In this document: positions 11,801-23,495 of the stretch, in pieces
Layout of the letters: each line of letters opens with the position of its first letter
Numbering within the stretch: the stretch's first letter is position 1
Notes under the pieces: generated by a model
What the model was told of the DNA's origin: nothing
Seen by the model: only the letters and a program-made list of their open reading frames with translations
Databases searched by the model: none
Translations under genes and position numbers: made by a program
Assembly (NCBI RefSeq): GCF_965363235.1
Contig: NC_134843.1
Span: 48,913,535-48,977,534 of the forward strand
Length of the DNA stretch: 64,000 nucleotides
Source: Mytilus galloprovincialis
Taxonomy: Eukaryota; Mollusca; Bivalvia; Mytilida; Mytilidae
Direction of reading: 5' to 3'

Positions 11801-14800
11801 TAACAAAAGCCGGTTATAAGAGAAAGATAAAAAAAAACAAGGTGAGTCCGGCCCTTGACCTGAAATAACCCCGGACTTATATAAACAGCAAAACAGAAAA
11901 AAACTCATTAAATTGCTTGGTTGAAATATTTGAGTTTTTTTTTCTTCTTCATTCATTTCTTTATAAATATGTTGAGGCGATGGTCCTCGGAAAAATCAAT
12001 AAAAGACAATAAATCCGCGGTTATAACATGTAATAAACAATATTGGACAGGTGAGTCCGGCTCTTGACCTGACATGACCCCGGACTAGCTTGAGGTTACT
12101 ATACTAGGGATACCTGTGTGTATTGCAATACGAGATTTAGCTATTAAACTGTATACAAACGGTGTATTGTCGTAAAGATTGTTGACGGGAAATTTGATCA
12201 AAGGAAAAGTTTGGACTAAAATCTCACTTTATAAAACATATTAATCCGAGTATATACGAAATAATTTAAAGTTGGTCAAATATGACGGGTCCGGGTGGTG
12301 ACCTTACATGACCCCGGACTAAGTGTATTGCAAAATATGGCATCTAGAACAATGATACAAAACTGCAGAAATTATTTGACGAAGACATCTTTTTCATGTT
12401 TATTCATTTACCCGTTTGCTCATTTGATTATAAAGGGCAAAAATAACAAAAGCCGGTTATAAGAGAAAGATAAAAAAAAACAAGGTGAGTCCGGCCCTTG
12501 ACCTGAAATAACCCCGGACTTATATAAACAGCAAAACAGAAAAAAACTCATTAAATTGCTTGGTTGAAATATTTGAGTTTTTTTTTCTTCTTCATTCATT
12601 TCTTTATAAATATGTTGAGGCGATGGTCCTCGGAAAAATCAATAAAAGACAATAAATCCGCGGTTATAACATGTAATAAACAATATTGGACAGGTGAGTC
12701 CGGCTCTTGACCTGACATGACCCCGGACTAGCTTGAGGTTACTATACTAGGGATACCTGTGTGTATTGCAATACGAGATTTAGCTATTAAACTGTATACA
12801 AACGGTGTATTGTCGTAAAGATTGTTGACGGGAAATTTGATCAAAGGAAAAGTTTGGACTAAAATCTCACTTTATAAAACATATTAATCCGAGTATATAC
12901 GAAATAATTTAAAGTTGGTCAAATATGACGGGTCCGGGTGGTGACCTTACATGACCCCGGACTAAGTGTATTGCAAAATATGGCATCTAGAACAATGATA
13001 CAAAACTGCAGAAATTATTTGACGAAGACATCTTTTTCATGTTTATTCATTTACCCGTTTGCTCATTTGATTATAAAGGGCAAAAATAACAAAAGCCGGT
13101 TATAAGAGAAAGATAAAAAAAACCAAGGTGAGTCCGGCCCTTGACCTGAAATAACCCCGGACTTATATAAACAGCACAACAGAAATAAACTCATTTAATT
13201 GCTTGGTTGAAATATTTGAGGTTTTTTTTCTTCTTCATTCATTTCTTTATATATATATGTTGAGGCGATGGTCCTCGAAAAAATCAATAAAAGACAATAA
13301 ATCCGCAATTATAACATGTAATAAACAATATTGGACAGGTGAGTCCGGCTCTTGACCTGACATGACCCCGGACTAGCTTGAGGTTACTATACTAGGGATA
13401 CCTGTGTGTATTGCAGTACGAGATTTAGCTATTAAACTGTATACAAACGGTGTATTGTCGTAAAGATTGTTGACGGGAAATTTGATCAAAGGAAAAGTTT
13501 GGACTAAAATCTCACTTTATAAAACATATTAATCCGAGTATATACGAAATAATTTAAAGTTGGTCAAATAAGACGGGTCCGGGTGGTGACCTTACATAAC
13601 ACCGGACTAAGTGTATTGCAAAATATGGCATCTAGAACAATGATACAAAACTGCAGAAATTATTTGACAAAGACATCTTTTTCATGTTTATTCATTTACC
13701 CGTTTGCTCATTTGATTATAAAGGGCAAAAATAACAAAAGCCGGTTATAAGAGAAAGATAAAAAAAACCAAGGTGAGTCCGGCCCTTGACCTGAAATAAC
13801 CCCGGACTTATATAAACAGCAAAACAGAAATAAACTCATTTAATTGCTTGGTTGAAATATTTGAGGTTTTTTTTCTTCTTCATTCATTTCTTTATATATA
13901 TATGTTGAGGCGATGGTCCTCGAAAAAATCAATAAAAGACAATAAATCCGCAATTATAACATGTAATAAACAATATTGGACAGGTGAGTCCGGCTCTTGA
14001 CCTGACATGACCCCGGACTAGCTTGAGGTTACTATACTAGGGATACCTGTGTGTATTGCAGTACGAGATTTAGCTATTAAACTGTATACAAACGGTGTAT
14101 TGTCGTAAAGATTGTTGACGGGAAATTTGATCAAAGGAAAAGTTTGGACTAAAATCTCACTTTATAAAACATATTAATCCGAGTATATACGAAATAATTT
14201 AAAGTTGGTCAAATAAGACGGGTCCGGGTGGTGACCTTACATAACACCGGACTAAGTGTATTGCAAAATATGGCATCTAGAACAATGATACAAAACTGCA
14301 GAAATTATTTGACAAAGACATCTTTTTCATGTTTATTCATTTACCCGTTTGCTCATTTGATTATAAAGGGCAAAAATAACAAAAGCCGGTTATAAGAGAA
14401 AGATAAAAAAAACCAAGGTGAGTCCGGCCCTTGACCTGAAATAACCCCGGACTTATATAAACAGCAAAACAGAAATAAACTCATTTAATTGCTTGGTTGA
14501 AATATTTGAGGTTTTTTTTCTTCTTCATTCATTTCTTTATATATATGTTAAGGCGATGGTCCTCGGATAAATCAATAAAAGACAATAAATCCGCGATTAT
14601 AACATGTAATAAACAATATTGGACAGGTGAGTCCGGCACTTGACCTGACATGACCCCGGACTAGCTTGAGGTTACTATACTAGGGATACCTGTGTGTATT
14701 GCAATACGAGATTTAGCTATTAAACTGTATACAAACGGTGTATTGTCGTAAAGATTGTTGACGGGAAATTTGATCAAAGGAAAAGTTTGGACTAAAATCT

Positions 14801-15975
14801 CACTTTATAAAACATATTAATCCGAGTATATACGAAATAATTTAAAGTTGGTCAAATATGACGGGTCCGGGTGGTGACCTTACATGACCCCGGACTAAGT
14901 GTATTGCAAAATATGGCATCTAGAACAATGATACAAAACTGCAGAAATTATTTGACGAAGACATCTTTTTCATGTTTATTCATTTACCCGTTTGCTCATT
15001 TGATTATAAAGGGCAAAAATAACAAAAGCCGGTTATAAGAGAAAGATAAAAAAAAACAAGGTGAGTCCGGCCCTTGACCTGAAATAACCCCGGACTTATA
15101 TAAACAGCAAAACAGAAAAAAACTCATTAAATTGCTTGGTTGAAATATTTGAGTTTTTTTTTCTTCTTCATTCATTTCTTTATAAATATGTTGAGGCGAT
15201 GGTCCTCGGAAAAATCAATAAAAGACAATAAATCCGCGGTTATAACATGTAATAAACAATATTGGACAGGTGAGTCCGGCTCTTGACCTGACATGACCCC
15301 GGACAAGCTTGAGGTTACTATACTAGGGATACCTGTGTGTATTGCAGTACGAGATTTAGCTATTAAACTGTATACAAACGGTTTATTGTTGTAAAGATTG
15401 TTGACGGAAAAGTGGATGAATTAATTTTTTTTTACTAAAATCTCACTTTATAAAATATATTAAGCCGAGATTCAAGGAAATAATTGAAAGTTGGTCAAAT
15501 AAGACGGGTCCGGGTGGTGACCTTACATGACCCCGGACTAAGTGTATTGCTAAATATGGCATCTAGAACAATGATACAAAACTGCAGAAATTATTTGTAG
15601 AAGACATCTTTTTCATGTTTATTCATTTACCCGTTTGCTCATTTGATTATAAAGGGCAAAAATAAGAAAAGCCGGTTATAAGAGAAAGATAAAAAAAAAC
15701 CAAGGTGAGTCCGGCCCTTGACCTGAAATAACCCCGGACTTATATAAACAGCAATACAGAAATAAACTCATTTAATTGCTTGGTTGAAAGATTTGATTAT
15801 TATTTTTGTTTGTTAAAGCTATATATATTAACGATGACCATCATGTAACAAACAATATTGGACAGGACTATCTTGAAGTTACTACACTAGGAATACCTGT
15901 GTGTATTGCATTACGATATTTTGCTTTTTAACTTTATACAAACTGTTTATTGTAATAAAGCTTGTTGCTGAAAAA
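8866..15975. repeat. Satellite array, ~644-bp monomers, higher-order structure
   Basis: The phrase GGTGAGTCCGGC(A/T)CTTGACC recurs at 9474, 10119, 10764, 11407, 12050, 12693, 13338, 13983, 14626 and 15269, giving monomers of 643 or 645 bp. A first monomer without this head starts at about 8866, and a decayed piece of another ends near 15975. Three monomer types can be told apart by linked variants, and their order repeats with a five-monomer period of 3219 bp. Each monomer has three related motifs about 200-235 bp apart, built as TCCGG, TGACCT, four bases, TGACCC and CCGGAC. Edge monomers (the first and the one at 15269) differ most from the centre, as expected if unequal exchange homogenises the middle. 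Confidence 0.95.
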
Positions 15976-16084
15976 AAAAAACGAATGGAAAACAACATTC
16001 AATACCATTATTTTTTTATATATATATTTGCATTCTTTAATGTACAACTTAATTTAAAAAAAAAAGAATGAAAATAGTACTTAC

Positions 16085-16163
16085 CAAGCAAAACGTCAAT
16101 ATCATCAGCTGAACAAAATGCACGGTCTCTATAAGTGTAAACTATTGCTGTGTCTGAATCCAT
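16085..16163 (-). CDS. Candidate first coding exon of the 10.1-kb element (unrecognised)
   Basis: On the minus strand an ATG at 16163 opens 26 codons (MDSDTAIVYTYRDRAFCSAD near the start) that run directly into a near-ideal splice donor, TTG|GTAAGTAC, at 16085/16084. The frame lies inside the 10.1-kb element just right of the satellite and points into it, where no continuing exon is found. It could be the remaining first exon of the element's own protein or a captured host exon. I do not recognise the family, and chance is possible for so short a frame. Confidence 0.3.
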
Positions 16164-16904
16164 AGTGAATAATGAAAGTATCACCAGAAATTCTTGGTTT
16201 TATATTCAAATAAACGTTGTCATGAGAAAATGTCATTTTTATTGCAGCCCCTTTTTGACTTCGCATAATAAGTAAGGGTAGATACCAGGTGTTGGAAGAG
16301 TAGGTTGACACGTCGGGGGTATATAGGTATATTCCAAATATACAAATCTCTAATTAACTTTTGACGCAAGAAATATACTTGATGTCAGTAAATTAATTTA
16401 ATGAGTTTGAAATTATTTTGTGTAATGAGAAGGAGTTGGTCACAAGAATGCAGATTAATGCTGGCATGCGAATACATAGTAAATTGTAGTTTAGAGATAT
16501 TACAAAATATTAAAACTTATATTAAAGAATGTTTTTAACTATCAATATAATATAAATGCAGCAATAACAGTATTTGCATAAATTCTAAAATATATTATAC
16601 AACCTATTTTATTCCTGCTTTTTTAAATCTTCTACGACTGGCTTTTTTGGCGCATGACTTGGTCTTTCTATGGGTAAGATAATGGAATCATGCTGATACT
16701 TATATTCCTATTTTGATAAGATCGTCATTATGGTTTTTGTCTCTCAATTGAAAAGAAATTATATTTAAGCGCTTTGCTCATGGTAGATCCTTTAATTTGA
16801 ATAAAATATGATCATTTACAAGTGAACACAAACAAACAAAATCATATTTTTGTTGTATATGTATGACATAACTTTTGTGTAAATGGTAATGGCTCTTATA
16901 AACA

Positions 16905-17103
16905 CATTTTTATATAAATGAGGTTGTTAGGTTTCGTTTAAATTGTTTGACATTGTCATTTCGGGGCCTTTTATAGCTGCCTATGTGGTATGGGCTTTCC
17001 TCATTATTGAAGACCGTACGGTTACCTTTATATGTTAATATCTGTGTCATTTTGGTTTCTTGTGGAGTGTTGTCTCTTTTGCAATCATACCCCATCTTCG
17101 TTT
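16905..17103 (-). repeat. GATGTGGTATGATTG repeat family, minus copy
   Basis: In reverse it contains GACACAGATATTAACATATA, ACCGTACGGTCTTCAATAAT and CGAAATGACAATGTCAAACA, the body of a dispersed repeat present about nine times in this window. It sits inside the 10.1-kb element and is therefore younger than that element or was carried with it. Confidence 0.75.
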
Positions 17104-18675
17104 TTTATAATTTTTTTTACATATTGACTATAATACATAATCTGAATTAAAGCATATCCCTGCTCCATAAGAAGGACTCTTGATGACGTGTGATATTAAA
17201 CGATGTAACAGAGGCTTTGGTGGTAATCATAATCCAATTGACTCCTCTTATTACATATTTATTTTATTCTAATCCAAAAGAACGATGAGATACCTTCATA
17301 AAGATGCTTTTTAGTATCTTTCTCTCGTTTTCGTCTATTACGCTCTTGTTGCATATGAGTGTTCGGCGTCCCTGTTAACGAAGGGGAGATGTGGAAAGAC
17401 TAACAGTTCTGTATCCATCTGAGTCCACATCTAAGACAGTTTTTTCGAGGATGGGGAGATTCATTTTTTTACGGAATCCAATATTCTGTTGATAAAATTT
17501 ATGTCTCATTTGAAAGAACTCAATAAAATGTACGTGTATGTATAACTTAAGAACCAAAGCGGTATTTTTGGAATGGGTACGTCTAACCACCGCTCAGGGC
17601 CTCCTGAGTGCACTAAGGAAATACAAAGTGCAATTAGGACCCTTTATAGTCAACGTATTTATACCCAAGATTGATTTATATATTCGTTTATACACGCTGG
17701 TTATTTTAGAGTTAAATGTTGGTAGAATTTGAAATCGAACTTAGATAGATATGTTAATAATTATTGCAATAATTTTTAAGGAAGGAAAATATAATAATTT
17801 GAATTTTGCGATCAGCATTTCATTAATTTCAATTCTCTGTTTTATCAAATATTTTAGTCTGCAAAAAAATTAAAACGATTTTTAATTTGCTCTAACGAAA
17901 ACGGAACAAATGGATGGGAATGGCAGTAATTTCAAAGGGAGAAAATTACTTTAAAGTTTTCAATCCGTGAACAGAATTTATTAAATTTCAATCATGCAAT
18001 GGATATACCAAGCCACTTTGACTTTTTGAAAACAAGTAGTATACTACGTACATAGTTTGACTTTTAATCGCTTGAGTTTAATATCATAAAACTATAAAAA
18101 GGGTCATCATATATATGATGATAAGAATGCTCTCGAATTACACTCGGGACCTGAAATGAATCCAGAGTACGATTATAGATTTTAAAATATCGGTTAGCTG
18201 ATAGACAGTCACAGGACAAATCACATAAAAAAACACAAATTTGATAGGACAAAAAGTCACAAATAATTCGTTGACGATTATTTGAATATATATAAGAGAA
18301 AGTGCTTGAAATATTTCTTTTTACTCCATATATATATTTTCATTTTTAAGTTAAAGAAATTTTTCATAAGCCTTGAAAATGAAAAGTGATTTAATTTTAT
18401 TCCTGCAAAGGACATATTTCTTGGCACTATGAAGCAATTTAAGTACCTTAACATTTTGTTTTTATAACATTTTTCAAAAAGAGGAAAAACAATTCTAGGG
18501 AACTTTCCCTTTATAATGTTTTAACCAGTCTGTGTAAAAGCTTATTCTTCTTTATTTATATTGTTTCAACCGACCAGAAACATATATATTTACATGTATA
18601 TATGTAAATATGTCTCTGACCTGACCGTCAATAACTGTTAATTGCATTAAAGATCATTAAATAGGTCAAAACAAT
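17104..18675. other. Right interior of the 10.1-kb element; no gene seen
   Basis: AT-rich. ORFs up to 71 codons (for example 17375-17590 minus) lack recognisable domains. The 122-codon minus-strand frame at 18666-19034 reads through the GTCCGG end repeats into flanking DNA and is not credible as a gene. Confidence 0.45.
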
Positions 18676-18792
18676 TGAGTCCGGGTCCGGTATCCAGTCC
18701 GGGTCCGGCGTCCGGTCCGGGTCAGGGTTTCATACTTGAGTCCGGGTCCGGAGTCCGGTCCGGTCCGGGTTTCAGTGCGTACCATAAAATTC

Positions 18793-19360
18793 ACACTATA
18801 ACTGTTAAATGAAGAAAAAAAAATGTTATTTTCCAATAAAAAATGTGTTAAATTACAAGTGAAAATCGCATTCAGTTTTTTTTTGTATGTTTTGTTCAAA
18901 ATGCAACATTCTTTGCAAACACTTCTTAAAATCTTGAAGGAAAACAAAAAGCCATATATACAACGCACATTAGCAAAAATGAAAGACGCGATCACAAAAA
19001 TATACCATAGCACAAATTTAATGATATCACACATTCACAATGGCGGGATGTATAAGTACCGAGCCACGTCAAATAGATATTACCAAAACATGACTAATGA
19101 TAAAACAGTAAAAATGTGTTACTGTATATGGTGTTGTTGAAGTTGGATTCTATTCCGATCGTTTTGGTGCCTAGAAGCAGAATGTGCATTTTAACAATGT
19201 GCAGATCGTTTATTTGTCTCTGTAGCGGATAGATCGGCACGCAATAAAATTGGGACAACTCGTTTATATTTTAGTCATGATTACTTAAACTTTATGGTGC
19301 ATGCATACAGAGTAACTGACAATATTTTTCAGTTGCAAAAAATAAAATAGCAAAAATACC
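18793..19360. other. No gene seen
   Basis: AT-rich. The 105-codon plus-strand frame at 18823-19140 has low-complexity composition and no domain I recognise. Confidence 0.45.
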
Positions 19361-19605
19361 GAACCCCGCCCAGGAACATTCAAAACGAAAATACCGTTAT
19401 CAAATGGTAAAGTCAAAAGCTCAAACACATCAAACAAATGAATAACAACTTTCATATTCCTGACTTGGTACAGGTATTTTCTAAAGTAGAAAATGCTGGA
19501 CTAAAACTGGTTTTGTAGCTTGCTAAACTTTAATCTTGTATGCCAGTCGCACAAAATTCCATGCTTGCCGCACAACGTTTGTTTCTCCATTTGAGAGTTC
19601 TAACT
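19361..19605 (+). repeat. Mussel dispersed repeat (CCTGACTTGGTACAGG family), plus copy
   Basis: Contains CAAAAATACCGAACCCCGCC, AAGCTCAAACACATCAAACA and CCTGACTTGGTACAGGTATT in the order I know from many mussel loci. A related copy lies in opposite orientation at 20030-20385. Confidence 0.65.
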
Positions 19606-19938
19606 TTGATTCTTCCATGCCATTTGTGTTTAAACCAGAACAATTGTAGAAAACAGTAACATGCTATTGATAGTACTATGACTGTTCATGACCATATGCA
19701 TGGTCAATTAAAATCTTTTGTAAGTAAAACAAAATCCGTACTTTGATTAATACAGGGCAATTATTCGTTATCGTATATACTACGTATACGAGTTTTCGAA
19801 CTTTGCTTATGAAGGTATACCGTATATGGCTATGACTTCTACATGGACCTTTCTATCATGATTTTTTTCTGTAAAATCTTTATTTTCTTTATTTCCGTTG
19901 AAAACCCTTATTTTTTTATATTTTTTATATAAATTTTA

Positions 19939-20014
19939 GGTACGGCATGCCGTACCAACGAACATTATTGGTACGGCGAGTGCCGTACCTGCCGTACCGG
20001 CTGCTACGCCCCTG
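19939..20014. mobile_element. CAGGGGCGTAGC transposon end with GTACGGC palindromes
   Basis: A perfect 18-bp palindrome GGTACGGCATGCCGTACC (19939-19956) is followed by GGTACGGCGAGTGCCGTACC (19970-19989), a further GCCGTACC, and the reversed end GCTACGCCCCTG (20003-20014). It shares GGTACGGCAG with 5952-6000. The partner end was not found nearby. Confidence 0.55.
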
Positions 20015-20029
20015 TGGCTATTATTCTTT

Positions 20030-20385
20030 TGTTTCTCTGTCCTATATTTTCTCCCATTTATCTGTTTATTTATTGTAACCCTGTCGTGTAATGTTGTCAT
20101 TTTAATGTTATAATTAACACTGCCATTAAAGCGGGAGGTTTGGCATGCCACAAAACCAGGTTCAACCCACCATTTTTTCATTAAATGCCCTGTACCAAGT
20201 CAGGAAAATGACCATTGTTACATTATAGTTCGTTTCTGTGTGTGTTACATTTCGGTGGTGTGTCGTATTTCTCTTATAATTGATACGTTTCCCTCAGTTT
20301 TTTTAGTTTGTAAACCCCGGATTTGTTTTTTTCTCTATCGATTTATAAATTTTTAACAGCGGTATACTACTGTTGCCTTTATTTA
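20030..20385 (-). repeat. Mussel dispersed repeat (CCTGACTTGGTACAGG family), minus copy
   Basis: On the minus strand it reads TTTCCTGACTTGGTACAGGG, then AAATGGTGGGTTGAACCTGG and CCAAACCTCCCGCTTTAATG. This is homologous to 19361-19605 in opposite orientation, and the 81-codon minus frame across it is a repeat by-product. Confidence 0.65.
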
Positions 20386-21711
20386 TAGAAATTAAGCAAG
20401 AATTGTACACTTGAAAAATCTAACTAAACATTATAGTGCCTAACAAGATTTTGTGAGGTAGACGAAATTGACTTTAAAACGATCGTATTGACTTTTGATG
20501 TGCAGAAATAGGCAGATCGGACATATTTTGACTTTAGTTACTTACTTCTTAAGTTTGGGATTAATTGTAATCAACATATTCCAATGAGACTGAAAAATGC
20601 TTTTTTTTAGTATGATAAATAATAATTTTACCTGCCGTAGTCGTGCGTAAAATATATTTCGGTATTTCTCTTACGAAAATGACTTGTTTAATGGAACAAA
20701 ACGTATTATTTGTAAACTTTCTCTTTACTCTTCACAATAGGCTTTTAAAAAATAACCTTTCCAACTGTATATTCCGAAAATTTTGTGAAAATCGAATAAG
20801 TGGCAATTCTTACCTTTCATACCTTAACTTTCATTGATAAAACATAATATTGACTCGTCCAGTGTCCAGTTTGAAGGTCATTTTAGTTACCGGTCACATT
20901 CATGCACGTTCTAATTAATCAATAGTCATGTATGAAAAGCATAAACAAGTTTGAAGGTAAACTAATAACAACTTAATCCAATCAAATTGCCTACGATTCA
21001 ATAACAATGACCAGTCCACATCATAAAAATGTATAGGGGTAAACTGGGTAGGGAGAAAATGTCAGATATATTAAGTTCATTATTTTGCAATAACGAGTAA
21101 AAATTTGTTAACCAATAGATTTGTTATAATTTCATAATCATGTCGTTATGTATTGGTATAGTTTTTGGATCTTTCATTAGCGTATTTAAGGCTGTAGAAA
21201 GTTTGGCCTTCAAAAGTCAACATAATCATTGACTTTATAAAGAAAATTCGCCTTTTTAAAACATTGAATGTTTCACAAATAATACGCGACAACAAAGCAA
21301 AATCATTTCTTAAAACACTGCAAAAAAAATAATTATGATTGATGCAGTGGTATTGTCATAAATTGCACTGGAGTGAACAGTGGTCCATCAAACGTCGAAT
21401 TCCCTCACACAATGTTATCACACACTAGGATGGAAAGGACAGACAGAGGAATTAACGTGCGATATTTTATGTACCCGTCAATGCGTCGCGCTTTGGTGAA
21501 AATATATATGTAGTTATTTACAAATGAAATTACACATAGGTAATATGTACAGTCCTCTCGCTATTAATTCAATCGTTTTTGCCAAATGAAAATTTTCAAA
21601 ATTATGGTAGATCATGGTATTGTTTCTCTCTCTGGACAAAAGCATCCTTTAGCATATTGAAGATTCTCCTTTATAAGATTTTGTTTTTGTTTTCTGACAA
21701 CATAAAAAAGA
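20386..21711. other. No gene seen
   Basis: AT-rich spacer with small unsupported frames such as 20643-20837 plus. Confidence 0.45.
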
Positions 21712-21836
21712 AGATGTGGTTTAATTACCAATGAGACAACTCTCCACGAGATACAAACATGACACTGAAATTAACAACTATAGGCCACCGTACGGTTTTC
21801 AACAATGAGCAAAAGCCCATACCGCATTTTCATTTT
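21712..21836 (+). repeat. GATGTGGTATGATTG repeat family, partial plus copy
   Basis: Contains GAAGATGTGGTTTAATTACC, GAGACAACTCTCCACGAGAT and AACTATAGGCCACCGTACGG, ending after CCCATACCGCAT. Confidence 0.8.
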
Positions 21837-21984
21837 AAAAGCCGTAAACATTATTATAATGACGTTACGCACGATATTGCGTCCCAATTGGTAACGTCGA
21901 AATTTGACATTTTACGTCGGTAATCGAGTATACATTGTTCGTTTTGTTTGTAATCATTTTTGATCGATATGGATATACTTCAAA

Positions 21985-22045
21985 GTCTTGAATATGCATG
22001 AAATATTTCCTACTGGTAGTTACTCAAGCAAAAATAAACAATACA
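21985..22045 (+). repeat. Fragment of the SINE-like tail family
   Basis: CTTGAATATGCATGAAATAT and the following CTACTGGTAGTTACTCAAGC resemble the tail of the copy at 1947-2367, strongly diverged. Confidence 0.5.
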
Positions 22046-22135
22046 AAATAGGTATTTGGTTGAGAAAATAGTGCCTATAGTATATTATATAATGCGTTGG
22101 TCGCCCGTTTAAATTTAAGAAGAGAGGGAAGGGAG

Positions 22136-22169
22136 CAAGGAATTGTATATTTAAATATACAATTCCTTG
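22136..22169. repeat. Perfect 34-bp palindrome
   Basis: CAAGGAATTGTATATTT is followed without a spacer by its exact reverse complement. It could extrude as a cruciform; no element boundary is visible around it. Confidence 0.9.
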
Positions 22170-22701
22170 AAGGGAGGAAGCAATTCATGTTGCTTAAATA
22201 ACATAGTTTTTGTGTTTTGCGCTTTTATCTTTTATCTTTTTTTTAAATGTTGTTGTTTTTTTTGTGGTTTTTTTTGGGGGGGGGGGAGGGGGTGTGATGA
22301 TAAGTGAAATGATTTTAATGAAAAAGACTTCTATTGTTTACAACGGAGTAATTAAATCAACTTCGGAAAGAGAATGATTGCGTGAAAAAATAATTATATT
22401 CATCTGATATGTTTACAAGTTTTCGATTGTATAATATCGAGGTGTAACTCCTCAGGTACAACAATTTTACTGCCTCCTTCAATTTCAGCACAAATGAACC
22501 GTATTGCAGATGAATAGCAGTCCGTAATCACTTTTCTTGAGATGTTTCTCACTTAGACCACAAACAAAGAGATGTATTTATGATTCACATGATTTTATAT
22601 CCGAAAACAATATTACAATTTTTAGTTAGCTCTTTACAAGCAATTATACATCTGAAAAATGTCGTCGGGAATTTGCAGCGACGTAGTGCACTTTAGCGCT
22701 A

Positions 22702-22998
22702 AGGCAGCAACCATTTGATTTTCTGGGGGGGCTATGGTTTTTTTTGGAAAAAAAAGTTTGTTTCCAGTTTTTGGAGAAAAAAATAATTTGTTTTTGATTC
22801 TGAGAAAAAAAAATTGTTTGTTTCACCCTCAGCTGCCACTATATGTAATGCTAAAATTGAAAGAAAAAAATTGTTTTCGACTTGTCGCGAAAAAAATAGA
22901 TTGTTTTTCGCCGCAGGCGAAAAAAAAAAATTTGTCCAGAAAAAAAAACCATAGCCCCCCCCCCCCCCCCCCCCCAGAAAATCAAATGGTTGCTGCCT
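22702..22998. mobile_element. MITE with AGGCAGCAACC ends
   Basis: AGGCAGCAACCATTTGATTT at 22702 is matched in inverted orientation at 22979-22998. The match extends inward through a G/C run and ATGGTTTTTT for roughly 45 bp on each side. The 297-bp interior is poly-A/T rich with no coding. Flanks do not show a clear target duplication. The 88-codon plus frame across it is low-complexity and not a gene. Confidence 0.8.
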
Positions 22999-23495
22999 AA
23001 CGTTGAGGTTACAAAGGGGGGACGCAATTTTTAGGATAAATCGTGTTTATCATAGAATACAGCACTGTGAAATATATTTTTTAATTGATATTTGGAGAAA
23101 GCATGACAAAATGCAGTTTATGCAGAAAATGATAAAAATGACGTTTTCAGAAACACTTTATTTCCATATTTTTTGGATTAAAAAAATACCACTTTGAGCA
23201 TCTGGTCCACAATATCAAGCAAAGCTAGAAAAATTGTATAGTCATTCGTGTAGGAATTTATATTTTTACTTATTGTCACTTATCACAGCTTCAAAATTGA
23301 ACCCGATCTTAATAATTTACGACGTAGAATATTTGCTCCAAAAACTCTATAACATTGCCTAACTTTTTTGCAAAATTGCACAAACTCCCCTATTTTCAGT
23401 CTCAATTTTATGCAAAACGAGCACGGTGACCTATGTTTTATTTTGTGTTTTATTATATAACTCTCCAAGGCCTACAACATATTTCAAAACTATAA
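22999..23495. other. No gene seen
   Basis: Spacer between the MITE and the modular element; small ORFs without domains. Confidence 0.45.

Larger units (their letters stand above)
8677..18783. mobile_element. 10.1-kb transposon with 9-bp target duplication, loaded with satellite
   Basis: The left end GGTACGCACTGAAACCCGGA at 8677 is repeated in inverted orientation ending at 18783. The inverted match runs about 48 bp through a GTCCGG-rich block. ATAAAATTC lies directly outside both ends (8668-8676 and 18784-18792), a perfect 9-bp target duplication. On the right, the GTCCGG block is present twice in tandem (about 18676-18735 and 18736-18783). The interior is mostly the satellite at 8866-15975, followed by about 2.7 kb with no recognised transposase. 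Duplications of 8-10 bp are known for Mutator-like, Merlin and hAT elements; the ends do not let me choose. It is probably non-autonomous, or a derivative whose coding part was replaced by satellite. Confidence 0.8.

Noticed and set aside
9474-15911. A CRISPR-like array or a coding tandem repeat
   Set aside because: Period of ~644 bp with continuous homology and no unique spacers; all frames are closed by stops.
18666-19034. A 122-codon minus-strand ORF rich in Arg-Thr-Gly
   Set aside because: The Arg-Thr-Gly part is the translated GTCCGG end repeat of the 10.1-kb element; the frame runs across the element boundary.
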